This document shows, piece by piece, positions 35,700 through 44,581 of a stretch of DNA of 64,000 bases. The position numbers and the translations under genes were made by a program. Within the stretch, counting starts at the first letter, position 1, and the number at the start of each line of letters is the position of its first letter. The notes beneath the pieces were generated by a model. The model had not been told where the DNA came from and made no database searches. It worked only from the letters and a program-made list of their open reading frames with translations. Source of the DNA: Curvivirga sp965219885 (lineage in GTDB: Bacteria; Pseudomonadota; Alphaproteobacteria; UBA8366; Aestuariispiraceae); the NCBI RefSeq assembly GCF_965219885.1, contig NZ_CBDCOT010000009.1:1860001-1924000 (forward strand), given 5' to 3'.

Positions 35700-36875
35700 A
35701 TGAGCGAAATGAAAAAACTGGCGCCTGTCGCCCTTGCTACCGGTATTAGCATCATTGGGCTGGGAACAGTTATTCCGATTTTGCCATTTTATGCAAAAAG
35801 CATGGATGCTGATGCATTTACAGCGGCGTTGGTTTTTTCCACATTCTCTGCAGCGGCGTTTTTTTCTACCCCATTTTGGGGGAGTATGTCAGATAAGATA
35901 GGGCGAAAGCCTGTTATGCTGTTATCGGCGCTTTGTACCGTGATTGCGTATCTTTGGTTGGCCCATGCCTCCGTTCTTTGGGAAATTTTTGCAAGTCGTG
36001 CTTTTGCCGGATTTACTGCTGGCTGGCTTGCAACATCACAAGCCTTTGTTGCGGACGTAACGTCACAAGAAAATCGGGCCAAAGGTATGGGCATGTTAGG
36101 GGCTGCATTTGGTATCGGATTTACGATTGGTCCAGGGCTTGGTGCTTGGTCTGTAGGAAGTATCGATAATCCAGATTTTACCACACCTGCTTATATTGCA
36201 GCTGCAATGGCTGCATTATCCCTAGTGATAGCTCTGATTTTTGTAAAAGAGCCTGAACGTCATAGAGATATCACCGCACGTATGCCAATGCGTAAGGTCT
36301 TGAAAGATAGCGTGTTGGCGCGTTTACTCGGGGTTTATTTTGCGGTTTCTTTGATGTTTACGGCGATTGAAGGAACATTTGCTTTTTGGGCGGCAGATAA
36401 ATTCGGTCTTGGACCGCGAGATGTTGGATTATATTTGGTCTTCGCTGGCGTAGTCACAGCCTTTGTGCAGGGTGGGATTGGGCGCATCGTTCGAAAACGC
36501 GGTGAAGCAAAGGTTGTCTTACTTGGTGTCGGTTTCCTTTTCCTGTCTTTCCTGATTATGACTCAGATTACCGGGGAGAATGGCATTTATTTCGTAATGG
36601 GCGCCTTGGCATTAGCGATGGGCTTGCATAATCCTGCAATGCAGAGTTTGTTTAGTCGTCTGGCATCAACGCAAAACCAAGGTGGTGTGATGGGGGCCGC
36701 ACAGGCCGCAACCGCATTGGCGCGTGTACCTGGGCCTGCATGGGCAGGATTTGTTTTTGCGCATTTCGGAGCGGATATGCCTTATTATGTCGGCGCGGTG
36801 GTTCTTTTCTTCTTAATTTTTGCTGTTTTGATTGTGACGCGACAAGCTACAAAGCGCATTGAAGAAGCAGGATAA
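35700..36875 (+). CDS. MFS transporter, multidrug/TetA-like
   Basis: A 391-residue twelve-helix major facilitator with motif A in GSMSDKIGRKPVML and motif C in FGIGFTIGPGLGAW, which together mark drug/proton antiporters (the TetA-like group). I use the ATG at 35700; a longer frame would overlap mutL. It is downstream of mutL by 37 bases and convergent with an ArsR-type regulator whose gene ends two bases later. Whether that regulator controls it is unknown. Confidence 0.85.
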   Translation: MSEMKKLAPVALATGISIIGLGTVIPILPFYAKSMDADAFTAALVFSTFSAAAFFSTPFWGSMSDKIGRKPVMLLSALCTVIAYLWLAHASVLWEIFASRAFAGFTAGWLATSQAFVADVTSQENRAKGMGMLGAAFGIGFTIGPGLGAWSVGSIDNPDFTTPAYIAAAMAALSLVIALIFVKEPERHRDITARMPMRKVLKDSVLARLLGVYFAVSLMFTAIEGTFAFWAADKFGLGPRDVGLYLVFAGVVTAFVQGGIGRIVRKRGEAKVVLLGVGFLFLSFLIMTQITGENGIYFVMGALALAMGLHNPAMQSLFSRLASTQNQGGVMGAAQAATALARVPGPAWAGFVFAHFGADMPYYVGAVVLFFLIFAVLIVTRQATKRIEEAG

Positions 36876-36877
36876 GA

Positions 36878-37570
36878 TTATCCTTTTACGAATAAATCTT
36901 TGAACTGTTGTTCTCCGACCTTTGTAAATTTAATTATTCTGGAAGATGGTTCGCGACTGGCCCATTTGAGGTCTAATATTTTGTCTAATAATGCTCCACC
37001 TAAATCACCTGCAAGATGGTGACGTCGCGCGCTCCAGTCCAAACAAGGTTTGCATAAAGGTTTGGAAGGTTTTTGAAGACTAGCTGGATTTAGACCGAAT
37101 GCTTCGAAAAAATCTTTGCCAGCAGCTGTTAAATAAGCCTCGTCATCATTTTCCGAAGCTTCCATATATTTCTTTTCGATCAGTTGATCATAAGCAAATA
37201 CAGCCAGTTCACCAGCAAGATGCGAATAGCAGGCACGTGCATGACGAAGTGCGGGATCTTTTGGACCTGTACGGGTTCTTAGTTGGCCATTTTGTGCTGC
37301 CAGGCCCATCATGGTTTCTAACAAATGGGCAACGTCATTATTTTTAAGGGTGAAGTATTTATGACGCCCTTGTTTAGTGGCTTTTACCATAAAAGCCTGT
37401 TCCAGTTTCGCTAGATGAGAACTGGCCGTTTGAGGCATAATACCAGCTTCGTTGGCAAGCTCGCTCGCGGTTAATGCTTTTCCACTCATAAGAGCAATCA
37501 GCATATTTGCGCGTGCGGGGTCACCAATCATGGTGCCTAATAATGCTATATCTGGTCCTTCTTTCATCAT
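36878..37570 (-). CDS. ArsR-family transcriptional regulator, long form
   Basis: A 230-residue protein with an N-terminal ArsR winged helix (about 10-95: IGDPARANMLIALMSGKALTASELA, then QTASSHLAKLEQAFMV as the recognition helix) and a C-terminal region rich in His, Cys and Trp (ARACYSHLAGELAVF; CKPCLDWSARRHHLAGDLGGAL) that could bind a metal or other effector. It diverges from the NIPSNAP/ABM pair, and an inverted repeat overlaps its own start, so it likely represses this divergent unit. Confidence 0.85.
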   Translation of the reverse strand: MMKEGPDIALLGTMIGDPARANMLIALMSGKALTASELANEAGIMPQTASSHLAKLEQAFMVKATKQGRHKYFTLKNNDVAHLLETMMGLAAQNGQLRTRTGPKDPALRHARACYSHLAGELAVFAYDQLIEKKYMEASENDDEAYLTAAGKDFFEAFGLNPASLQKPSKPLCKPCLDWSARRHHLAGDLGGALLDKILDLKWASREPSSRIIKFTKVGEQQFKDLFVKG

Positions 37571-37585
37571 TCGATCATAATCGAA
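37570..37585. promoter_or_regulatory. Inverted repeat, candidate ArsR operator
   Basis: TTCGAT-CATA-ATCGAA is a perfect six-base dyad touching the start codon of the regulator gene. A second dyad, ATATG/CATAT (37602-37621), lies closer to the NIPSNAP gene. Both are in the 77-base divergent gap and suit binding by the adjacent regulator, which is inference. Confidence 0.4.
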
Positions 37586-37647
37586 GCATTTATTTGGTGC
37601 AATATGTAATCATGTGCATATCGAAATTGTCATGAAAGAAAATTAAA

Positions 37648-37977
37648 ATGATTACATGTTTTATTCGTTACCACATTGACCCAACCAAGAAGGCAGAATT
37701 TATGGAATATGCTGCTAACTGGGGGCAAGCTATCCCAAGAAACGGCGCTGATTTGATTGGATATTATGCACCTTATGAAGGTAGTTCTACACTTGCCTAT
37801 GGTGTTTATAATATTGAAAATTTAACGGAGTATGAAGCTTATAGAGCACGCCTTGCCGCGGACCCACTTGGAAAGGAAAACTATGAATTTGCCATGAAGG
37901 AAAAGTTCATCCTTCGAGAGGATCGATGTTTTCTAAAACTCGCTTCAAGCCCCCATAGTAAATTGGTGAAACTATGA
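37648..37977 (+). CDS. NIPSNAP family protein
   Basis: A 109-residue ferredoxin-like (dimeric alpha/beta barrel) protein starting MITCFIRYHIDPTKKAEFMEY, with the family stretch YEAYRARLAADPLGKENYEF. Bacterial NIPSNAP proteins have no settled function. Its stop overlaps the start of the next gene (ATGA), so the two are translationally coupled. Confidence 0.88.
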   Translation: MITCFIRYHIDPTKKAEFMEYAANWGQAIPRNGADLIGYYAPYEGSSTLAYGVYNIENLTEYEAYRARLAADPLGKENYEFAMKEKFILREDRCFLKLASSPHSKLVKL

Positions 37978-38297
37978 TAGCAGTTATTTTTGAAGTTCAT
38001 CCGAAATCCGAAAGAAAGCAGGAATACTTGGATATCGCAGCCATCTTGAAAGAAGAATTGGTAAAAGTGGAAGGGTTTATTTCTGTTGAAAGATTCCAGA
38101 GTCTAACCAACCCTGACAAAATCTTGTCATTGTCATTTTTTGAAAATGAAACAGCAGTCAAGAAGTGGCGGGAATTAAAATCACATAGAGCTGCCCAACA
38201 AAGCGGGAGAAATGGTATCTTTGAGGATTATCGTTTGCGCGTTGCATCGGTGATTAGGGATTATGGTATGGAAGATAGGGACGAGGTTCCTAAATAG
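37974..38297 (+). CDS. ABM-domain (antibiotic biosynthesis monooxygenase-like) protein
   Basis: A 107-residue protein of the same dimeric alpha/beta barrel fold: MIAVIFEVHPKSERKQEYLDIA, then SVERFQSLTNPDKILSLSFFENETAVKKW and HRAAQQSG. Members act as haem- or quinone-related monooxygenases or have unknown roles. The overlap with the NIPSNAP gene and the divergent ArsR regulator suggest a small, regulated stress or metabolite module. Confidence 0.88.
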   Translation: MIAVIFEVHPKSERKQEYLDIAAILKEELVKVEGFISVERFQSLTNPDKILSLSFFENETAVKKWRELKSHRAAQQSGRNGIFEDYRLRVASVIRDYGMEDRDEVPK

Positions 38298-38319
38298 AAA
38301 ATTAATCCAGAAGCGCTGA

Positions 38320-38946
38320 TTATTTCTTAAGAATAACTGGCGCTTCCCTTGCTTCCCAACCTTTACGTTCCAATTCCGGCTTGTCATCCACATAGACAGG
38401 ATAACCGATACAGAAATATCCAATCAGCTGCCAGTCTTCAGGCACGTCCAAAATGGTGTTTATCTTATCTGGATCAATAATAGAAACCCAACCAAGACCA
38501 ATACCTTGAGCCCGTGCCGCCAGCCACATTGTATGGATCGCCATTGTACAGCTATAGGCCAATGTCTCAGGCATGGTTTTACGGCCTAGACCTGCCCCTT
38601 TTTCTGGATCAGGGTCGCAATAAACCGCCAATTGTACTGGGGCTTCTTTCATGCCAGATAGTTTCAAAGAGGCATAAAGTTTTGCCTTCTCGCCATGATA
38701 ATCGTTTAAAGCTTTATCGTTTTCCGCTTCAAATACTTTTAAAACCTTTGCGCGGCTTTCAGAACTTGAAACCTCAACAAAACGCCATGGCTGGCTCAAC
38801 CCTACGGAGGGCGCCATATTGGCATAATTTATAAGCTCTTCCATCTTCCCATCTGGTAACGGATCGGTTTTGAAGTGACGAACGTCCCGGCGCCATGTGA
38901 GTAGGTCGAGGAATTCTTCGCGGAAATGTTGATCAAAGTTTTTCAT
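38320..38946 (-). CDS. bluB: 5,6-dimethylbenzimidazole synthase
   Basis: BluB breaks down reduced flavin mononucleotide with oxygen to make 5,6-dimethylbenzimidazole, the lower ligand of cobalamin. The 208-residue nitroreductase-fold protein has the FMN-binding start FLDLLTWRRDVRHFKTDPLP, ANMAPSVGLSQPWRF and the late LGWVSIIDPDKINTIL with PEDWQLIGYFCIGYP. It follows rsmD by 10 bases, with no room for a separate cobalamin riboswitch. Its presence implies the cell makes or remodels B12. Confidence 0.9.
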   Translation of the reverse strand: MKNFDQHFREEFLDLLTWRRDVRHFKTDPLPDGKMEELINYANMAPSVGLSQPWRFVEVSSSESRAKVLKVFEAENDKALNDYHGEKAKLYASLKLSGMKEAPVQLAVYCDPDPEKGAGLGRKTMPETLAYSCTMAIHTMWLAARAQGIGLGWVSIIDPDKINTILDVPEDWQLIGYFCIGYPVYVDDKPELERKGWEAREAPVILKK

Positions 38947-38956
38947 AATTTTTATT

Positions 38957-39511
38957 TTATGAGCTTCGTTTCAGGAAAAACAAAAGGGCTGCGCCATATT
39001 TTCGTTCATCTGCGATTTCAAAACCATTAGGGACAGTGACAGGGTCAGCAGGATGGCCTTGAGTAATAATGACGCCATCTTCTGCAAGCCACCCTTTTTC
39101 AATTAATGGAGGTAAGCAAATGTTGATCAGATCTTTCCCATAAGGGGGGTCAATAAAGATAATACCGCATGCTTCCGGTGCCCGTGGTGGTTTGGAGGCA
39201 TCAACACGGAAAATGCGAGCCTCATCATCGACACGACATTTTGTGATATTCGCTTCTAGATGTGGTAAAGCATGGCGACCATTTTCAAGAAAATATCCTT
39301 TGGATGCTCCTCGGCTAATAGCTTCCAGGCCAACGGCGCCAGTACCTGCAAAGACATCAGCGAATGGACGATTACGCAGTTGTTTGGAGAATTTCCCATT
39401 TAACAAAAGATTAAACAAAGATTCTCTTGTACGATCAGATGTTGGACGCGTGTCATGCCCTTTTGGAGCTTCTAGTTTTGCCCCTTTAAAACGACCAGAG
39501 ATAATACGCAT
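38957..39511 (-). CDS. rsmD: 16S rRNA (guanine966-N2)-methyltransferase
   Basis: Methylates G966 of 16S rRNA using S-adenosylmethionine. The 184-residue protein begins MRIISGRFKGAKLEAPKG and has RPTSDRTRESLFNLL, the SAM motif FADVFAGTGAVGLEAISRGA and the catalytic DPPY at 121-124. Its start overlaps the stop of the pseudouridine synthase gene by one base (TAATG), so the two are coupled. Confidence 0.95.
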   Translation of the reverse strand: MRIISGRFKGAKLEAPKGHDTRPTSDRTRESLFNLLLNGKFSKQLRNRPFADVFAGTGAVGLEAISRGASKGYFLENGRHALPHLEANITKCRVDDEARIFRVDASKPPRAPEACGIIFIDPPYGKDLINICLPPLIEKGWLAEDGVIITQGHPADPVTVPNGFEIADERKYGAALLFFLKRSS

Positions 39512-40500
39512 TATTTACCTCTTTTTTGTACAGGCTTACCAGCTGGTTTTTTATTAGAATCACGTTTCTGTAAGAAAGCTTTTTTAGGGGTTGCTGATTT
39601 GCTTCCAGCGTGCTTTGCAGGTGCGTTTTTGCTGAATGGTTTCTTTGCAAATCCTTTTTTAGCTGTCGCTTTTTTAGCAAGTTTATAACCTTTTGAGCGT
39701 GGGCGTGCTTTTTTAGGTTTTGCCTTCGCCCCTTTATGGGCAGGCTTACCAAGCAGTTTACGAACTTCAGCAGGGCTAACCTCGTCCACATTATTACGTG
39801 GCAACTGGCCTAAGAAGAAATAACCATAACGCACACGTATTAATCGGTTAACGCTATAGCCTATATGTTCCATAACGCGTCTGATTTCGCGATTTTTTCC
39901 TTCGGTTAGGGTAACTTCTAACCATGCATTTGATCCCTGTTGACGTTCAACGGTTGCTGTGATGGCACCATAATGCACACGATCAACAACGATGCCATCT
40001 TCCAGCATCGCCAGTTTTTTCTCATCTACAATTCCACGTACACGCACACGGTAGGTGCGACGTAAACCCGTTTCCGGAAGCTCTAATTTACGCGCCAACT
40101 CCCCATCATTTGTGAGGAGAAGTAAGCCTTCGGAATTGATATCAAGTCGACCAACGGAAATCACACGCGGCATTTCTTTCGGCAGATTATCAAACACAGT
40201 TGAGCGGCCATGTTCATCCTTGGCGGTGGTTACAAGTCCGACCGGTTTGTGATAGCGCCAGAGACGAGGGGGCTCTATTTTTGGCAAAGCTTTTCCATCG
40301 ACTTCAATTTCGTCTTCATCACCCACATTCAAAGCTGGAGATTTGATAATTTCACCATTTACGGACACACGGCCTTCTTCAACCCATTTTTCAGCATCGC
40401 GACGACTGCAAAGTCCTGCACGTGCCATAACTTTCGCAATGCGCTGCTTTTCAGCAGGTTTTGTTTCTTTTTCTTCTGCTGTTTCTGTTGGGCTGGTCAT
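39511..40500 (-). CDS. 23S rRNA pseudouridine synthase, RluB/RsuA family, with basic tail
   Basis: A 329-residue enzyme that isomerises uridine in rRNA. An S4 RNA-binding domain (RIAKVMARAGLCSRRDAEKWV) is followed by the catalytic domain with GRLDINSEGLLLLTNDG (catalytic Asp120) and LTEGKNREIRRVMEHIGY. The RluB branch (U2605 of 23S rRNA) is most likely. The last 75 residues form a Lys/Ala/Pro-rich tail (KPKKARPRSKGYKLAKKA and similar), which is common in alphaproteobacterial homologues and may hold pre-ribosomal RNA. Confidence 0.92.
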   Translation of the reverse strand: MTSPTETAEEKETKPAEKQRIAKVMARAGLCSRRDAEKWVEEGRVSVNGEIIKSPALNVGDEDEIEVDGKALPKIEPPRLWRYHKPVGLVTTAKDEHGRSTVFDNLPKEMPRVISVGRLDINSEGLLLLTNDGELARKLELPETGLRRTYRVRVRGIVDEKKLAMLEDGIVVDRVHYGAITATVERQQGSNAWLEVTLTEGKNREIRRVMEHIGYSVNRLIRVRYGYFFLGQLPRNNVDEVSPAEVRKLLGKPAHKGAKAKPKKARPRSKGYKLAKKATAKKGFAKKPFSKNAPAKHAGSKSATPKKAFLQKRDSNKKPAGKPVQKRGK

Positions 40501-40634
40501 ATGAGGTGATCCTGTGATAGGGATGAAATTATTTGTTATCTATAGCTTATCCTAGAGACTGAGCATAGTTAATAACGATTATAGGGCTTTGGTGCAATCT
40601 GCAAACGTAGCTTTTAAAGGGAATAAAGCGAATT

Positions 40635-41093
40635 ATGTCTCGAAATATTTCACCTATGGAAATTGCGCTTCAAGAAGCCGCTCATGCAGCTTCTCGCGGG
40701 GAAGTTCCTGTGGGGGCCGTTATTGTAAGAAGAGAGACTGGTGAAGTTATTGCCAAGGCTGGCAATAGGGTTGAAGAATGGGAAGATGCGACGGCCCATG
40801 CAGAGATGCTTGTAATGAAAGAAGCATCTCAGAAACTTAATCAACTGCGTCTAGAGAATTGCGATCTTTATGTTACCTTAGAGCCCTGTACCATGTGTGC
40901 TTCTGCTATTTCTCATAGTCGTATCGGACGTGTTTTCTTTGGGGCGTATGATCCAAAAGGTGGTGGCATAGAACATGGCGCACGTTTCTATGAAAAAGAC
41001 ACCTGTCATCATAAACCTGAAGTGATAGGCGGTATGCGTGAAGCAGAATGCGTGACGCAACTTAAAGAGTTTTTTGCAAAACTCAGAGATTAA
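40635..41093 (+). CDS. tadA: tRNA-specific adenosine deaminase
   Basis: TadA converts A34 of tRNA-Arg (ACG) to inosine. The 152-residue cytidine-deaminase-fold enzyme has the zinc and proton-shuttle motif HAE at 55-57 (TAHAEMLVM) and PCTMC at 84-88. The gene diverges from the RluB-like gene. Its last four bases overlap the convergent histidine kinase stop codon. Confidence 0.95.
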   Translation: MSRNISPMEIALQEAAHAASRGEVPVGAVIVRRETGEVIAKAGNRVEEWEDATAHAEMLVMKEASQKLNQLRLENCDLYVTLEPCTMCASAISHSRIGRVFFGAYDPKGGGIEHGARFYEKDTCHHKPEVIGGMREAECVTQLKEFFAKLRD

Positions 41094-44000
41094 CTTCTAC
41101 GCTTGTTTCGTTTTTCCATCTCAAGTTCTTTTTGAATGTTGGACCACCAGTTATTGGTTTGTTTGACGACTTCCTTGAACATATCAATATCCAGATCATT
41201 TAAATTTCTCTCTTTAAGAGATATTTCGAAATCTATGCATAAACTGTTTAATTTTGAGGCGAATAACGAGGCGGAAATACCTTTGATCGCATGGACTGCT
41301 TCATTAGCTTCTGTATAACTCTTACGTTTTAGTGCTTCTTTTAACTTGGCTGTTTGCTTCGCAATATTCTCAGGTGCAACTGCCAGTACTGGCAAGAACG
41401 CCTCAATCCCTAAGCTATCAATCGTTTCACGCAATTTTCCTTCTTCCCCAATTAATAGAGCAGGTGCTTCTTCTGTGAAATCATGATGATTTGAGGTTGT
41501 GATTTTTTTGGATTTGGCAATAACTTCTTCGGGTAAGAATTCAATAATGGCTTTTTGTAATTGTATCTCCGTGAAAGGCTTCGTGATAACACGGGACATG
41601 CCAGCTTGCATGAATTCAGCATGTCGGTCTGCGAATGCTTCGGCAGTTAAACCAATGATAGGCATGTCTTTGTAGCGATCTGATTTACGTAATTCGATTG
41701 TAGCTTCTATGCCATTCATTTCTGGCATATGAATATCCATAAATACGAAATCAGGCCTTTGTTTTCGTATTTCTTGTATCGCAACTCTCCCATTTTCTGC
41801 GATACGTACATGTTGGCCAAATTTCTCAAGGAAAGCACGTGCGATCATCGCGTTTGTAGGATTGTCTTCAGCTATTAAGATATCATGTGCGGGAGGAATA
41901 AAATCTATACTCTCTTTATTTATTTTTTCTATTTTTTCTATTTCTTCCAGTGGCGCTTTATCTAATGGAAGGTAAACGTCAAATGTACTTCCTTGTCCTA
42001 CTTCACTTTGTAGATGAATGCTGCCATGCATTAATTCTATAATGTTGGTGACAATAGATAGTCCAAGGCCCGTACCGCCATAGCTGCGAGTGATAGTGTT
42101 ATCCTCCTGGATAAATGGATCAAAGATAGACTCTTGTCGCTTTTGATCAATGCCCTTGCCGGTATCTTTTATTTGTAAATGAATAACGGTATCACGTGTC
42201 TCACTTACAAAATGATTGAAACTCTTAGAGTTACAATCGATGTTAACCGTAACCCCACCTTTATCAGTAAATTTGATGGCATTGCTTAACAGATTCCATA
42301 TGATTTGTCGGATTCGAATAGGATCGCCCATGAGCACATTCGGGCAGGTTCCTGTCTCGTTTATTCTAAAACGTAATCCCTTTTCTTGCGCTAGGCTATG
42401 TAAAGCAGAAATACTGCTAGAGAGCATGTGGGAGAGGCTGAAAGCAGTTGTTTCAAGTTCAATTTTGCCGGCCTCTATTTTGCTCATATCTAAGACATCA
42501 TTGATGATTGAAAGTAGGGTATGCCCGGATTGTTGAATTGTGTTTATCTTATCGCGTTGATCTGTGGTTAGCTCTGAATTAGCAATAAGTTGCGCCATGC
42601 CAAGAATACCATTTAGCGGGGTGCGAATTTCATGGCTCATGGTGGATAGAAAATTCGTTTTTGCCAGATTTGCTGTCTCTGCCTGCTTACGAGCTTCAAT
42701 AAGTGTTTCTAAATCCTTTTTCCGCTGTGTAATATCGTTTTGTATGGCTATAAAGCCAGTAACGTATTGGTTTTGATCTAAGATTGGCGTGCATGTGATT
42801 TCTGTCCAATAGGGAAAGCCATCTTTGTGATAGTTTAAAAGTTCCTCATGAAAACCAGCTCCTCGCTGAATAGCTTCATTTATGCGAGAAACTGTAGGTC
42901 TGTCTGTATCTGGTCCTTGAAGGAATGAGCCTGGGGTCCGATTTAAGGCTTCTTTAGTTGTAAAGCCAGTCATTCGAGTAAATCCTTCATTCACCCATTC
43001 AATTATCCCGTTTACATCGGTGATAACCACAGCGTTAGTCGTTTGACTGGCAACCATTGACAACCGCTCTAATTCGGCGGTTCTTTGTTTGACACGTTCT
43101 TCTAGGCTGTTGCTTAAATCGACTTGTTTCTTGAAGGATTTATTTATGGATTCGGACATTCTTTGCAGAGAGTTTGCAAGGTCGTCATATTCAAGAATAC
43201 TACTGTCAGGGAAAAGGAAGTAACTTTCTTTGCCAACCTTATCCTTTAGGGATGCACTTGTTTCTGCCAGCCGTGTAATTGGGCCAATTAAAAGACTTGT
43301 CAGGAATCTGGAAACCAACAGTGCTGCTAAGAGTAAGATGGTTAAGCTGACCATGGTTCTAAGTTTGTGTTTTTCAATATATTCGACTATGGGGCGTGCG
43401 GAATAACTAATGATTAAACTCGTTAACTCATCATCCAATATGACTGTTGTTTTTAAGTAATATTCACCTTCCGCCCAACGACGCATATTTGCCATTTTCC
43501 CTTCAGGTTGCCATGTTTTTAGCCTGCCAAATGTATTTTGAACTGTTCCGTTGGGGGACGCACTTTTTACATGACCATGTTGGTATATAATTTTGCCATC
43601 TTGGCTGAGAAAGGCGATATTGAAACCTTCAAGTATCGCCGTATTCCCTGAGAAGAAATCCTCAACTTTTTCTCTTGAGACGTATCTATTAAGTTGTGAG
43701 GTCTCAGGGTTTTCAAAAAAAGCTTTGGAATAATTTTCCATATGGTCGTGTAAGATTTCTTCTCTTGTTTTGACCGCATCATAACTATCAATAACAAGGG
43801 GGATTGCGCCTGAAGTTAAAGTAAGTAAACATAATGTATTAGACGTAAGATTCCAGACGCGTACTTTCCGTTTTCCAGTACTGCCTCCGTCTGTGATAAT
43901 AATGCCGATGTCTATGAGGAGAGCAGCAACCAAAGCGTTAAAGAGTCCGTTTAATGGTTGTTTTAGGACTATTAGAGTAACCGCAGTTTCATTTAATCCA

Positions 44001-44434
44001 ATTGAATAACGATAGAATATCCAGGCAAGTGGGGCTCCTATAAAAATCCAAAATAGGAAGTCACTATACACATAATTTGAAATATACTTTCTTAATAACC
44101 CAACAGTAAGTATTTCTGCGAAAAAGATTATTGCCGCGTATGGATGGCCCCATAGAATATAAGTATATGAACCTGCACAAATAGCGACAATTAGAGCTGA
44201 AGTTAGGCCACCCTTTCTTAAAGCTATAAATGCAAATATTGATCCGAAAATGAAGTCTACAGAGAAGAATAGAGGTACTTTTAAAAAGTTTCCAAGAAAA
44301 CCCAATCCGGCCAGTATTAGGGTCATCAAGATAATATTTCCCAAAGGCTTTTTTGGGGATGTGTGGTTTATGATCGAATCAGATGTAGATTGTTCCACTT
44401 TAATGCATGTCCCCAATGCTGTTTGGTTAAACAT
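41090..44434 (-). CDS. Hybrid sensor histidine kinase with membrane sensor, PAS, REC and Hpt
   Basis: A 1114-residue phosphorelay kinase. The order is: a polytopic N-terminal sensor (about seven helices, residues 30-215), a periplasmic loop of about 130 residues, another helix (about 355-375), HAMP-like linker and coiled coil, PAS (VVITDVNGIIEWVNEGFTRMTG), HisKA (MSHEIRTPLNG), HATPase (NLLSNAIKFTDKGG, DTGKGI, GGTGLGLSI), receiver (ILIAEDN and the phospho-acceptor in FMDIHMPEMNG) and a C-terminal Hpt (AVHAIKGISASL). All relay residues are present. The ATG at 44434 is preferred over a TTG two codons earlier. No separate response regulator is encoded nearby, so the output partner is unknown. Confidence 0.92.
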   Translation of the reverse strand: MFNQTALGTCIKVEQSTSDSIINHTSPKKPLGNIILMTLILAGLGFLGNFLKVPLFFSVDFIFGSIFAFIALRKGGLTSALIVAICAGSYTYILWGHPYAAIIFFAEILTVGLLRKYISNYVYSDFLFWIFIGAPLAWIFYRYSIGLNETAVTLIVLKQPLNGLFNALVAALLIDIGIIITDGGSTGKRKVRVWNLTSNTLCLLTLTSGAIPLVIDSYDAVKTREEILHDHMENYSKAFFENPETSQLNRYVSREKVEDFFSGNTAILEGFNIAFLSQDGKIIYQHGHVKSASPNGTVQNTFGRLKTWQPEGKMANMRRWAEGEYYLKTTVILDDELTSLIISYSARPIVEYIEKHKLRTMVSLTILLLAALLVSRFLTSLLIGPITRLAETSASLKDKVGKESYFLFPDSSILEYDDLANSLQRMSESINKSFKKQVDLSNSLEERVKQRTAELERLSMVASQTTNAVVITDVNGIIEWVNEGFTRMTGFTTKEALNRTPGSFLQGPDTDRPTVSRINEAIQRGAGFHEELLNYHKDGFPYWTEITCTPILDQNQYVTGFIAIQNDITQRKKDLETLIEARKQAETANLAKTNFLSTMSHEIRTPLNGILGMAQLIANSELTTDQRDKINTIQQSGHTLLSIINDVLDMSKIEAGKIELETTAFSLSHMLSSSISALHSLAQEKGLRFRINETGTCPNVLMGDPIRIRQIIWNLLSNAIKFTDKGGVTVNIDCNSKSFNHFVSETRDTVIHLQIKDTGKGIDQKRQESIFDPFIQEDNTITRSYGGTGLGLSIVTNIIELMHGSIHLQSEVGQGSTFDVYLPLDKAPLEEIEKIEKINKESIDFIPPAHDILIAEDNPTNAMIARAFLEKFGQHVRIAENGRVAIQEIRKQRPDFVFMDIHMPEMNGIEATIELRKSDRYKDMPIIGLTAEAFADRHAEFMQAGMSRVITKPFTEIQLQKAIIEFLPEEVIAKSKKITTSNHHDFTEEAPALLIGEEGKLRETIDSLGIEAFLPVLAVAPENIAKQTAKLKEALKRKSYTEANEAVHAIKGISASLFASKLNSLCIDFEISLKERNLNDLDIDMFKEVVKQTNNWWSNIQKELEMEKRNKRRS

Positions 44435-44581
44435 GAGCAAGGATCAAGTAATTGTAATTACTTTTGATATAGTCCCTATTATCAGTTAGCCTAACAGAAA
44501 ATTAAGTGGCTCGTCCACTTTTTAGTATGAAATCAAACTCTGTGTCTTGCATGCGTATATAATGTGGGACACCGAATTTTT

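Noticed and set aside
38947..38956. Cobalamin riboswitch before bluB
   Set aside because: Only ten bases separate bluB from rsmD, too short for the element; none is visible further up.
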